Source: JAJEFO01 sp965209045
GTDB taxonomy: Bacteria; Pseudomonadota; Alphaproteobacteria; Rhodobacterales; Rhodobacteraceae
DNA: 64,000 bases
Assembly (NCBI GenBank): GCA_965209045.1
Contig: CBDBPW010000002.1
Span: 1 to 64,000 of the forward strand
Direction: 5' to 3'
Positions 16,439 to 28,588 of this stretch are shown piece by piece (within the stretch, counting starts at the first letter, position 1; every line of letters begins with the position of its first letter). The position numbers and the translations under genes are program-made. A model generated the notes under the pieces. The model ran no database searches and was not told the origin of the DNA. It was given only the letters and a program-made list of their open reading frames with translations.

Positions 16439-18367
16439 CTATCCCATGCCGCGCCAGGGAATGGTTCTTTGGATGATCCAGCGCATGATCAGGTCGAAGA
16501 CCAGGCCGAGTATGCCCATGATCAGGATAGTCACCCAGATCAGTTCGTAGTCCGATACGGTTCGGGCGATGTTCTCGATGAAGCCGACACCTGTGGTCCC
16601 GGCGAGCATTTCGGCTGCCACAAGCGTCCCCCAACACACTCCCACAGCAATTCGGGTGCCGGTGAGGATTTCCGGCATGGCATTCGGGAGAATGACGTTC
16701 CACATGATCTGCCTGTCCGTTGCCCCCAGCGAGTGTGATGCCCGGATCTTTGAAAGCAGCACGCCCGACGCCCCCGTGCGCGCGGAAATCACCATGATCG
16801 CGAAGGCGACCATGAAGAGCAGGAAGATTTTGCCGTCATCGTGAATGCCGAAAATCGTCAGGATCAGCGGCGCCCACGCGAGTGGTGGCACCGGGCGGTA
16901 AAGCTCGATCAGCGGGTCGAAGAACGACTTGAAGAACCGCGACACGCCCATGAGCAGTCCAAGCGGCACACCGAGAAAGATGCCAAGCGCCAAGGCAACC
17001 AGCACCCGGAACAGCGAATCCCAGATATGCCCGTCCAGCATGGGAACATAGCCGAGCGTGACGTCGCCCTGGGCGAATGCCAGCAACTTGTCCTTGAAAT
17101 TGGGGGTTATCGTGCCGTCCGGCCCGTGGCTGGCGTATTCCCCCGGCCAGACATCGGCGATCCAGTCGGGAATGAAGAACGCAACCACATCGGCGATCGG
17201 CAGCCAATCCCACCACAAGAGCGGAAACCCGCGGTAGCCACCGCCGTTCTCGACGTCCGGATTGGCCAAGCGCAGGAACGTGGCGACCACATCGGTCGGC
17301 TTTGGCAACCATCGGGCGGGGCCCTGTTCAGTGCACTGGGTGCGTGACTTGACGATGCCGGGACCCGGAAAGAACAGGGCGTCGGCAAGTCTCAGACCGC
17401 CTTGTGCGTCCCTTGCCACCGCATCCAGGTTGGCGATTGCTGCATCCACGCCCTCCAACGCGGCGGCAGGAAAGATCAACCCGTCGTCCAGACGCTTGAA
17501 AATGCGCTCGACCGCCTTGACGTAGTCTTCGCGACCTGCCCTTTCGAGTTCGTCGAATTCTCCGGATTCATTGATCTCCTTCAGAGCTTCGATCCGTGCC
17601 TTGATGTCGTCAATCAAGACGTCGTTTGCCGGAAACTTGTTCCGGATCTTGTTGAATGCGCCAGCGATTTCAGCCGCTTCCACCGAAGCGGCATCAAACA
17701 GCATGCCGCGCTCGGTGATGGGCAAGATCGGGATCTCGGTAAATGTCGTGCCCCATTTGGGTTGTGCCAGCGCTTCATCGCTTGGGGTCAAGCCGTCCGG
17801 ACCGGCGTGAATGTGGGAACTGAGCTCGTTCAACCTTTCGGCCAAGCTCAACAGTTCGGCCTTGGGCTCTTCTCCCATCTTGGCTGGATTGGACGAATTG
17901 GCGATCAGTTCCCGGACCTGGCCAATCACGTCCAAAAGCTCAGACTTTTCGGCGTCGGAGAACGCCGTGCCTTGCAGTTGGACTTCCAGTTCGTCCAGCT
18001 GGTCGGAATTGCGTGACGCCAGCAATGTCGACTTGTAATAGCGTGAACCGATGGGCAAGGCCGCCTTGATCGGGGAAACGGCCTCTTCAAGCTTCGCAAC
18101 CTGGCACATCTCGTTGGCGGCGTTCGGAAAGTACGCCCTGCCCACACCCCACGAATAGTAGGACCACAAGAGGAAGAGCGCGGACACGCCGCATACCGCC
18201 CAGTACCATCCGCCCCTGGTCCGGACCGGGTCGCCAAACACCTCGTCATTGGCCGTGAGCCTGGCTTGCCTCCTGCCGACCACGATTGACCAGACGAACG
18301 TGCCTGTCATCACGAGGATCAAGACTGCGGCGATCGAGGCGCGATTGTCGGACAGCCATTCAAACAC
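16439..18367 (-). CDS. tauC: Long TauC-type ABC transporter permease
   Basis: Predicted 642-residue inner-membrane permease of the taurine/nitrate/sulfonate importer family. Two N-terminal membrane segments (about 9-29 and 52-71) flank a short loop. A large, mostly helical hydrophilic region (about 75-420) follows, then the classical BPD permease domain with about six membrane segments (about 425-640). The EAA coupling loop is SLGATDRQIMWNVILPNAMP near 550. Ordinary TauC/SsuC proteins are only 250-280 residues, so the N-terminal extension is notable. The start is GTG at 18367, overlapping the ATPase gene's stop by 8 bases. It forms a complete importer with the next two genes. Taurine as substrate is inferred from overall likeness. 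Confidence 0.8.
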   Translation of the reverse strand: MFEWLSDNRASIAAVLILVMTGTFVWSIVVGRRQARLTANDEVFGDPVRTRGGWYWAVCGVSALFLLWSYYSWGVGRAYFPNAANEMCQVAKLEEAVSPIKAALPIGSRYYKSTLLASRNSDQLDELEVQLQGTAFSDAEKSELLDVIGQVRELIANSSNPAKMGEEPKAELLSLAERLNELSSHIHAGPDGLTPSDEALAQPKWGTTFTEIPILPITERGMLFDAASVEAAEIAGAFNKIRNKFPANDVLIDDIKARIEALKEINESGEFDELERAGREDYVKAVERIFKRLDDGLIFPAAALEGVDAAIANLDAVARDAQGGLRLADALFFPGPGIVKSRTQCTEQGPARWLPKPTDVVATFLRLANPDVENGGGYRGFPLLWWDWLPIADVVAFFIPDWIADVWPGEYASHGPDGTITPNFKDKLLAFAQGDVTLGYVPMLDGHIWDSLFRVLVALALGIFLGVPLGLLMGVSRFFKSFFDPLIELYRPVPPLAWAPLILTIFGIHDDGKIFLLFMVAFAIMVISARTGASGVLLSKIRASHSLGATDRQIMWNVILPNAMPEILTGTRIAVGVCWGTLVAAEMLAGTTGVGFIENIARTVSDYELIWVTILIMGILGLVFDLIMRWIIQRTIPWRGMG

Positions 18368-19157
18368 GACCCATGATCTCCTCTTCCATGTCCCAGATCA
18401 TCGTCAGGATTTCTTCTCGAACCTCGGAAAAATACGGATCGTGCTTGATTTCGCGGAGCGATTCCTGGAGGCCGCGCTCGGCGAAGGGCAGCCGGTACTC
18501 CTTGTGCACACGCCCCGGCCGCGGCGCCATGACGAACAGCCGTTCGCCCAACAGAAGCGCCTCCTCGACAGAATGCGTGATGATCATGATCGTCTTGCCG
18601 GTCTCCTTCCAAAGCTCCAGCACCAGCGACTGCATCTTTTCGCGGGTCAGTGCGTCAAGCGCGCCCAGAGGTTCATCCATCAGGATCACTTCTGGATCAT
18701 TGATCAGGCAGCGGGCAAGGGCCACGCGTTGCTGCATCCCGCCCGAGAGCTGATAGGTTGGCGTGTCGCCGAACCCTTGCAGGCCGACGATGTCCAGCCA
18801 CTTTTCGACCAGCTCTTCGTTGTCCTTGGGATTGTTCCTTTTCATTCGCAGCCCGAAGTCCACGTTCCTGGACACGGGCAGCCATTCGAACAGTGCGCCT
18901 TGCTGGAACACCATTCCACGTTCGACGCCGGGTGCGTCGATTGTCCTTCCGCCCAGCTTCGCGTTGCCGTCGGTGGCATTGATGAAACCGGCAATCAGGT
19001 TCAGCAAGGTCGTCTTGCCACAACCCGAAGGCCCGAGAACGGACAGAAGCTCACCCTTCTTGAGCGTGAAATTGATGTCCTTCAGTGCATGAACCGCCGC
19101 GCCAGTCTGCGGGTTGGTGAAGGTCATGCTCAGGTTTTCGCAAACAAGGTCTGCCAT
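18360..19157 (-). CDS. tauB: TauB-type ABC transporter ATP-binding protein
   Basis: Predicted 265-residue ATPase of the nitrate/sulfonate/taurine importer family. The Walker A motif is GPSGCGKTT at 42-50, the signature LSGGMQQR lies near 139, and Walker B with the catalytic Glu (VILMDEP) near 160; an H-loop (ITHSVEEA) follows. It energises uptake at the cytoplasmic face of the TauC-type permease, whose gene overlaps its end. It lies 154 bases downstream of the binding-protein gene, separated by a stem-loop (19265-19292). Confidence 0.88.
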   Translation of the reverse strand: MADLVCENLSMTFTNPQTGAAVHALKDINFTLKKGELLSVLGPSGCGKTTLLNLIAGFINATDGNAKLGGRTIDAPGVERGMVFQQGALFEWLPVSRNVDFGLRMKRNNPKDNEELVEKWLDIVGLQGFGDTPTYQLSGGMQQRVALARCLINDPEVILMDEPLGALDALTREKMQSLVLELWKETGKTIMIITHSVEEALLLGERLFVMAPRPGRVHKEYRLPFAERGLQESLREIKHDPYFSEVREEILTMIWDMEEEIMGRV

Positions 19158-19264
19158 CGCCGGTATCGCTATTCGGTTCTGTAGACTGCGGCGGCGTCCT
19201 TGGCGACAGACCGACTGGAGGCCGACCTAGCGCGGCGCAGACAACCGCACATGTTCTTTGAAGC

Positions 19265-19292
19265 GGGAGCGGGCCATGGCTGGCCCACTCCC
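19265..19292 (-). promoter_or_regulatory. Intercistronic stem-loop between tauA and tauB
   Basis: Two 12-base arms pair at 11 of 12 positions around a TGGC loop (core GGGCCA-TGGC-TGGCCC). It sits just after the binding-protein stop codon in the transcript. Stem-loops here are common in ABC importer operons, where they protect the upstream mRNA or partly terminate transcription so that binding protein exceeds the membrane components. No T-run follows. Confidence 0.6.
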
Positions 19293-19311
19293 CAATCTGC
19301 CGATACGTCGA

Positions 19312-20274
19312 CTACTGGAGGAACGAACCGTCGATCGTCTTCGCGATCTGCGAGCCGTCGGAATCGCCTTGGAACACCAGACCAAGGGATGCTGCGGCAG
19401 CAGCTGCGTCGCCACCCTCGTTGAAGAAGTTGTTGATCTGATCCTCAACGCTCGGAATGACGAAGCCGGCAAGCGTCGTTTTCGTGGCTTCGACGTTCAT
19501 GCCGGACGCATCGGCGACGATCTGGATCTGCTCGTCAGACCCCGTCCACGCCTCGTTGGCCTCGGCTGTCGCGTCCATGAACGCCTGAACCAGCTCGGGG
19601 CTTTCTGTTGCGAACTTCTCGGTTACGGTGACGACGTCGAAAGAACCGATGCCGGCATCCTTCTTTTGCTCGGAGGTCATGATGGCCGTACCGACTTCGG
19701 CGGCCGACGCGGTATCGACCCCACCGAACACGCACGCCATGTCAACAACGCCATCGGCCAGCGACTTTGCGCCATCCGGCGGAGCCTGGTCCACAACGGT
19801 CATCGTCGAAATGTCGACATCGTAGTGGTCCATGTACTTGCGGAAGGCGTAGTCGGCCATCGTGTTGAGCGGCACGGCAACGGTCTTGCCTTCTAGCTCG
19901 GACGCGTTGGAGCCGTCGATGCCCAGTTCGTTGCGCACGAAACAATCGTTGGCTTCGTAGACAACGGCAATTCCAACCATCTTCAGTGGAGCGCCCTGCT
20001 GGATCGCGGTCACGAACGGGGCAAGGCCCTGACTGTAAGAGATGTCGATGTCCCCAGCCAGCATGGCCTCGGTCATCGCCGTGCCGGTGGTGAAGTCCAC
20101 CCAGTTCACGTCTACGCCCATGGCGTCCGCATAGGCCCCGCTGGTCTTCGCAACAAGGTTCGGCGTGGGCCACTGCAAGAAGAATGCCACGTTTACTTCC
20201 TCGGCAAACGACGGCGCCGCGAGCCCCATCGAGCCCGCAGCAGCCAGCATGGCTGACTTGATCACAGATTTCAT
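19312..20274 (-). CDS. tauA: TauA-type taurine/sulfonate-binding protein
   Basis: Predicted 320-residue periplasmic binding protein. Residues 1-24 form a Sec signal peptide (MKSV, hydrophobic core, cleavage after SFA). The mature protein shows the family's opening FFLQWPTPN and the TGTAMTEAMLAGDIDISY segment, features of the NMT1/TauA/SsuA fold, and would deliver taurine or a related sulfonate to TauBC. A GGGAGG ribosome-binding site precedes the ATG. The operon order is binding protein, ATPase, permease. A tauR regulator and the taurine catabolic genes tpa, xsc and ald are not in this window. Substrate is inferred. Confidence 0.85.
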   Translation of the reverse strand: MKSVIKSAMLAAAGSMGLAAPSFAEEVNVAFFLQWPTPNLVAKTSGAYADAMGVDVNWVDFTTGTAMTEAMLAGDIDISYSQGLAPFVTAIQQGAPLKMVGIAVVYEANDCFVRNELGIDGSNASELEGKTVAVPLNTMADYAFRKYMDHYDVDISTMTVVDQAPPDGAKSLADGVVDMACVFGGVDTASAAEVGTAIMTSEQKKDAGIGSFDVVTVTEKFATESPELVQAFMDATAEANEAWTGSDEQIQIVADASGMNVEATKTTLAGFVIPSVEDQINNFFNEGGDAAAAAASLGLVFQGDSDGSQIAKTIDGSFLQ

Positions 20275-20838
20275 TGAGTTCCTCCCATTGATACTTGTTC
20301 GGCGTCCATCCGTTGTCGGCGACTGTCACAATGCCCCCGAAAACGAGTTTCAAGCAAGCACACCCTTACAACTAATCGCCCTTGTTGCAAAGGACTCCGC
20401 ACATCACAAACTTTCCGTTTCGCCCCTTTGCACCCTCCTGGGAACGCGGGCTGCAGGAGCACGTGAACGGCCTCGCGCGGGGGCACCTCCCGAAGCGGTC
20501 TTGCTTCCGGCAGGTAACCGAAGGCGGTCCAGGCACGGTCGAACCTGCGTCCGAGGAAGGCGCTCGGGGCTACATGATCTCGGCCAAGGCACACCGGAAG
20601 GCAAGGACGCCACACGGCTGGGCTTGCTCCGTCCAGAGCGCGCGGCTACGCTTCGTCCCGACGGGAATTCAGCCCGTTCCGGCAAGGCATGACGGCCCAA
20701 AGGCCGGGAATCCCCGTCACCAGACCAATCCTTCCGACCGGGCTGCGCCGTCGCTCAGGAATGACGGACGTTGCATTTCGGACAGGACGTCGGAAAATGG
20801 CAACGGAAGTTTCATGTCGCAGAACCGACAGTAGGGCC
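20275..20838. promoter_or_regulatory. Divergent region between tauA and FAD oxidoreductase
   Basis: This 564-base gap separates two divergent genes and must hold the tau operon promoter. Open frames inside it are short and unlike any family I know; a broken regulator cannot be excluded. No MocR/TauR-like repeat was recognised. Confidence 0.35.
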
Positions 20839-22212
20839 ATGGCAGAAAGAGTCGCGAAAGAGGAAATTCACTGGGCGTTCACCGCTATCGCCCCGCCCAA
20901 GTGCGCAAAGCTGGAAGGCACTGTCGATGTCGACGTGCTGGTCATCGGCGCCGGCCTGACCGGGTGCCGAACCGCATTGGGCCTGGCCGACGCAGGCGCA
21001 TCGGTCGCTGTGGTCGACAGCAAGGACATCGGTTGGGGCGCCTCCGGGCGAAGCGGCGGCCAGTGCAATCCAATCTGGCGCAAGACACCGCAGGAGCTGG
21101 TGGAGCGGCTGGGCCCAAGGCACGGCGAAACGTTGATCAAGACCACTCTGACAGCCGCCGATGACCTGTTTTCCGATATCAGGAGATACGATGTCGACTG
21201 TGACGCCGTCCAGGCAGGATGGATTCAAGCGGCGCATGCGCGCAAGGCTGCACGGAACATGAGCGCGCTCGGGAAGGCCTGGGCGGCGGCGGGGGCGGAT
21301 ATCGTGGAACTGGACGGCGACGCGGTGCGCGCGGCCAGCGGATCCCCCGCCTATTCCTTCGCCTTGCGCCACGCCGCTGGCGGGCACGTGCAACCGCTGT
21401 CGCTGACCCGCGGGTATGCTCGCGCCGCCACCGCCCTGGGCGCGCAGCTGTTCAAGGAAACCCCGATGACCTCGCTTGAACGGGCGAACGGCAAGTGGCG
21501 GGCGCGGTCCGAAAAGGGTGAAGTCACCGCCGAAAATGTCGTTCTGGCGACGAATGCCTATACCAACGACGTGTGGCCGGGGCTGCGCAGGACGTTTCAT
21601 CCGCTGGTCAGCATCATAGTTGCGACCGATCCGCTGAGCGACACGCAGCAAAAGGAGGTCCTGCCAGGCAAGGTCACGATCTCGGATTCCCGTCTGGCAA
21701 TATTCTATTCGCGCTACGACCGGGATGGACGGCTGATCTTTGGCTGCGCCGGCAGCAGCGACACGGTCGACACCCTTGGCGGCTATGCCCGGCTGCGGCG
21801 GGGACTGAAGACCGTGTTCCCTCAGCTCGCCGACATCCCGATCGCTCGAAAATGGGCGGGCAGAATCGCCGTAACGCCAGAAATGATGCCCCATCTTCAC
21901 GAACCCGCGCCCGGCGTCTTGGCCGGGCTCGGCTTCAGTGGCCGCGGCATTGCGATGACGTCCGTGATGGGCCGCGCATTGTCGGCCAAGCTTCTCGGCA
22001 CCCCCGCCGACGACCTTCCCTTTCCGATTGTTCCAATTGCCCCGCTTCCGTTCCATGGGCTGACCCGCCGGCTCATACCGCTAGCGGCCCCGGCGATGAC
22101 AATGAAGGACAGGTTCGACACGTTGATGGACGGTGCCTGGCGGCAGAAGGGTGCCCAGGCCACCCCAAAGCGACGTGAGACCGATGGCCACCCTGGCGAA
22201 ACTCTCCGATAG
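20839..22212 (+). CDS. FAD-dependent amine/amino-acid oxidoreductase
   Basis: Predicted 457-residue flavoprotein of the DadA/PuuB/glycine oxidase (DAO) family. The N-terminal FAD-binding loop is VIGAGLTGCRTA near 37-48 and a second FAD motif, WGASGRSGGQCN, lies near 66-77. The C-terminal GLGFSGRGIAMTSVMG closes the FAD site. It would oxidise an amine or amino acid to an imine and then aldehyde plus ammonia. Relatives include gamma-glutamylputrescine oxidase and the large subunit of taurine dehydrogenase (TauY). Being divergent from a TauABC-type importer, a TauY-like role is attractive, but no small TauX-like gene is adjacent. The ATG 20839 is used because the conserved sequence begins soon after; the ribosome-binding site is weak. 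Confidence 0.75.
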   Translation: MAERVAKEEIHWAFTAIAPPKCAKLEGTVDVDVLVIGAGLTGCRTALGLADAGASVAVVDSKDIGWGASGRSGGQCNPIWRKTPQELVERLGPRHGETLIKTTLTAADDLFSDIRRYDVDCDAVQAGWIQAAHARKAARNMSALGKAWAAAGADIVELDGDAVRAASGSPAYSFALRHAAGGHVQPLSLTRGYARAATALGAQLFKETPMTSLERANGKWRARSEKGEVTAENVVLATNAYTNDVWPGLRRTFHPLVSIIVATDPLSDTQQKEVLPGKVTISDSRLAIFYSRYDRDGRLIFGCAGSSDTVDTLGGYARLRRGLKTVFPQLADIPIARKWAGRIAVTPEMMPHLHEPAPGVLAGLGFSGRGIAMTSVMGRALSAKLLGTPADDLPFPIVPIAPLPFHGLTRRLIPLAAPAMTMKDRFDTLMDGAWRQKGAQATPKRRETDGHPGETLR

Positions 22213-22507
22213 CGATGCGGAAGCCAAAGAGGCAGGACAGGCGAACGGCCACGATCGCTCGCAGGCAGGCACACGAATTCTACGTTCATTTCATGGCGCC
22301 GGAGACAACGCCCGCGCTGGCGTCCGGGAAGGCACGGCTGCCGTTCCTGCGGCCCCCAAAGCGACCGGATCGAGCAATTGCATCGGTCGTCGACCCATGA
22401 TCATTCGCCTGCCGAACGCGGGCAGCGGCATATGCAATTCTGGTCTGAAACATGGTTCCGCGGCTCGCCGCCACGGGATTGGCAGTGGCGGCATCGTCGC
22501 GGCCTGT

Positions 22508-23929
22508 TCAATTGTCCGGATCGTGCTCGATCTGCCCGGCCGTTCCGTCGCCGCCGTCGAACGAGACGCCAATGGACTTGTTGGTGCGTGCGCCGAGCTC
22601 CTTCAGTTTCTCGACATGGCTGAGGAGATTTCCACGGCCGCTGGAAAGCTGCCCAAACGCGCCCTGATAGGCGTCCTGCGCCTGATCGAGCCGCTTGCCC
22701 ACACTCTTCATGTTGTCGACGAAGCCGACGACCTTGTCGTAGAGGCGCCCGGCCCTTTCGGCAATGGCTTCGGCATTCTGGTTGCGGCGCTCAACCGCCC
22801 AGACATGCGCGATCGTCTTCAGTGCCATCATCAGCGTCGTCGGGGTCGCGATCGTGACGTTCTTCTCCAGCGCGTATTCGGTCAAATGACCGTCCACGCG
22901 GAGCGCCTCCGACAGCGCTCCCTCGATCGGCACGAACAGGATGACATAGTCGACCGAGGAATCCTCGGCATGCTGGTAGTCGCGTGCAGCCAGGTCGTCT
23001 ATGTGGCTCTTCAGCGAGGCGACATGCCGCTTGCGCGCGCTTGACGCGACGTTCTCGTCTTCCGAGTTCACCGCATCCGTGTACGCAACAAGCGACACCT
23101 TGCTGTCGATGACCAAGGTCTTTCCGCCGGGGATGCTCACGACGACGTCCGGGCGAAGCCGGTCGCCTTCGTCGCTCACCCTGTGGGCCTGGGTCTCGTA
23201 TTCCTCCCCCTCGCGCAGGCCCGAACGTTCCAGGATGCTTTCGAGTATCATCTCCCCCCAGGCGCCTTGCCGTTGCCGGTCACCCTTCAGCGCGCGTGTC
23301 AGAGCCACCGCCTCCTGGGAGATCGCTTCGGACCGCCTGCTGAGCTGTTCGATCTCGGCCTTGAGCTTGGCGCGATCCTCGATCGTGGCCTTGTGAACGG
23401 CCTTCAGCTCCCTTTCGAAATGACCGACGTGCTCCTTCAAGGGCGTCAGCGCCACATCGAGCCTCTCGAGATTGACTTTCGAGAACTGCTCGCCCTGCAC
23501 CTTGAGGGCTTCCGCCGCCAGTTCCTTGAACTCTGCCTCCATGTCTTCGCGGACCTTGGTCAACATCTTGATCTTCTCTTCCGACGCCGCTCGTTCGGCC
23601 TTCATTTCGGTTTCAAGCTCCGAGATCCTCTTGGACAGCCCGATCTGCTTCTCCGTCTCCTCGTCGAGCCTCTTGCGCAGCTTCGACAAGTCACCGTTCA
23701 ACCGCTCGGTCTCGTCCCTTCGCTCGATCGCGAGCGCCTCGTGCTTGTCTGCGCTGCTTCGCGCTTCGACAAGCTGTTCATCTTTCACCTTGGCATCCCT
23801 CTTCAAGGCGGACATCTCGGATCGCAACGTCGCGGCATCGCCGCCTGAACGGCGAAAAAGGGCAACAGCGACCAGCAGCCCCAGAACAACAACTCCTGCG
23901 AGTGTTAGCGTGGACGTGTCGAAGCCCAT
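22508..23929 (-). CDS. rmuC: DNA recombination protein RmuC
   Basis: Predicted 473-residue RmuC. A single membrane anchor at about 8-25 is followed by a long coiled coil (about 30-190, repeated Glu/Lys/Leu heptads) and the RmuC nuclease-like domain (about 200-430), with QGAWGEMILESILERSGL and the RPDVVVSIPGGKTLVIDSKV region characteristic of PD-(D/E)xK enzymes. RmuC limits recombination at inverted repeats. Its ATG follows the stop of orf129 by 3 bases. Length and domain order are normal. Confidence 0.93.
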   Translation of the reverse strand: MGFDTSTLTLAGVVVLGLLVAVALFRRSGGDAATLRSEMSALKRDAKVKDEQLVEARSSADKHEALAIERRDETERLNGDLSKLRKRLDEETEKQIGLSKRISELETEMKAERAASEEKIKMLTKVREDMEAEFKELAAEALKVQGEQFSKVNLERLDVALTPLKEHVGHFERELKAVHKATIEDRAKLKAEIEQLSRRSEAISQEAVALTRALKGDRQRQGAWGEMILESILERSGLREGEEYETQAHRVSDEGDRLRPDVVVSIPGGKTLVIDSKVSLVAYTDAVNSEDENVASSARKRHVASLKSHIDDLAARDYQHAEDSSVDYVILFVPIEGALSEALRVDGHLTEYALEKNVTIATPTTLMMALKTIAHVWAVERRNQNAEAIAERAGRLYDKVVGFVDNMKSVGKRLDQAQDAYQGAFGQLSSGRGNLLSHVEKLKELGARTNKSIGVSFDGGDGTAGQIEHDPDN

Positions 23930-23932
23930 TGC

Positions 23933-24322
23933 TCAGATTCCTTTCTGCCCAGACTTGGACCAATGTAAGCCGACTGGCGGACCCGGTCGAATCCGCGGCC
24001 ATGTCTCACTGTTGCTGATCTTGCCTCGCGCAACCATGCATCGCGGCCCCCAGCATGGGCACGTCGGCGGGTCAATCTCGCCATCCTTCGCATCCGGCAC
24101 CCCTCCGTGCGTTTCCGCAGACACCTCCGGCCGCGCTCGCAATGCTCGCAGTTCCTCGCCCGAAGCCACCGGGACCGCCTCGAAATCGTCTGTCCGGCGC
24201 CGGTGGAAGTGCACCGCGCCCCGCTCCGCAAGTCTCCACGGGTGCAGCGCAACGAACTCCTTGTCCAGAGCTGTCAAACAACCCTTGATAGCCGGATCCC
24301 GATGCCACTCCTCTTTCGTCAA
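23933..24322 (-). CDS. Hypothetical protein upstream of rmuC
   Basis: Predicted 129-residue soluble protein, no family recognised. Codons in the first two thirds end mainly in G or C, which supports real coding. A Cys cluster (TCPCWGPRC near 89-97) could bind a metal. The stop codon lies only 3 bases before the rmuC start, and the rmuC ribosome-binding site (AAAGGA) lies inside this gene, so the two would be co-translated. Coding status is likely but not certain; the C-terminal 25 residues have weaker codon bias. Confidence 0.45.
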   Translation of the reverse strand: MTKEEWHRDPAIKGCLTALDKEFVALHPWRLAERGAVHFHRRRTDDFEAVPVASGEELRALRARPEVSAETHGGVPDAKDGEIDPPTCPCWGPRCMVARGKISNSETWPRIRPGPPVGLHWSKSGQKGI

Positions 24323-24757
24323 CCACCTGATTCATCGAACCTCCGCCTCACAGGCCATGCTGGTTGATCGACTGTGCTGCCCTTGGTCCACGCAGCCCTG
24401 CCGAGCCATCAAGAAACCGTATCGCAAATCGCCGGACAACCGGATTCAGCCGAAATTGCGCTTTGATCTGGACCGCATCTTCATTCGCACACAAGAGAGA
24501 GTTGGACGCGACTCGCGAATCTCGCTTCGGTCGCTTCCTGATCCCCGGACGGCCTCCCCAGGCATCACTCGGCGAGACAGACCTGCGCGACCGGCCAGCT
24601 CCTGTTGACGCCTTGTGGGGCTTTCAGCCGCCGCAGCGGTTCTTGTGGGAAATCCGCAGGAAGCCTGTCGGCGGGCCGACCTTCCGCACCGAACGGGCGA
24701 CGCTGCGGGTCTTGAAATCACATGCGGTCCGCTGTCAATCGATCTTCGTTCTGGCGG
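24323..24757. other. Intergenic stretch before hsdR end
   Basis: About 430 bases between the hypothetical gene and the 3' end of the restriction subunit gene. I see no domain-bearing frame and no clear terminator or repeat. Confidence 0.45.
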
Positions 24758-27897
<3,140 letters not shown>

Positions 27898-27964
27898 CAG
27901 GCCGGGACTCCCTTCACTTCCAGGACGAATCCCGCGCTCTCGCGGCGAAACAATTGATAGGGGA

Positions 27965-28585
27965 TCAAGCCGCGACCTCGTAAAGGACATTTGCCAAATG
28001 TAGAAAACTCGCGGATGTCGAACGTTCAACATCAATATGCGCGCCGATCTGCTGCGCAGCTCTCACCTTTTGGAGACCGCCTTCGTGATATCCGCAGCTT
28101 TGCAAGATCCTTTCAAACCTCTCCCAAGTGCCACCGCTGATGTTGTCTGGATCCCTGAAAGGAGCACGCTTTGGAATGTTCTCGGGCACGCGCGGATTGA
28201 CAGCGAGCACCGCTTCCCAATCCCCGAAATACCATGCTTCAAGTTCCTCGATCACGATTCGGATAGTGACTTGCCAGTCGTTTTCCAGATCGTTGCTCTT
28301 CGAACGAAGCCCGCTTGCCTCGCAAGCGGCCTCAAGGCGTCCCTTCAGGTCAAGACAATCCTGATCGTCACGGTCGACGACGAGGACAATCCGATGATCC
28401 GGCGGCAGCCATTTTGCATATCCCTTCAGGCGATGTTCCAGCTTTTTCAGGAGATCCTGTTTTCCTTGAAAGGGATGTATCGAAAAAGCGCATGTATCCG
28501 GCAAGAATCTTCGCAGCCATGCCTCGAGAAAAGTCTCCATGGATGTCTCTTCCACCAAGAACTCAAAGCGCATGGGAACCGCCAC
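27965..28585 (-). CDS. DUF4276 TOPRIM-like protein
   Basis: Predicted 206-residue DUF4276 protein. It has TOPRIM hallmarks: an N-terminal FLVEETSMETFL (about 9-20) with the catalytic-type Glu, and VVDRDDQDC (about 69-77) giving the Asp-x-Asp pair. Start is GTG 28585, or ATG 28573 which begins at MRFEFLVEE. It directly follows the AAA ATPase gene (3-base gap). ATPase plus TOPRIM-like protein is the split equivalent of OLD-family nucleases and of other two-gene phage-defence modules, so the pair is probably a nuclease effector. Function has not been shown for this subgroup as far as I know. Confidence 0.75.
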   Translation of the reverse strand: MAVPMRFEFLVEETSMETFLEAWLRRFLPDTCAFSIHPFQGKQDLLKKLEHRLKGYAKWLPPDHRIVLVVDRDDQDCLDLKGRLEAACEASGLRSKSNDLENDWQVTIRIVIEELEAWYFGDWEAVLAVNPRVPENIPKRAPFRDPDNISGGTWERFERILQSCGYHEGGLQKVRAAQQIGAHIDVERSTSASFLHLANVLYEVAA

Positions 28586-28588
28586 CCT

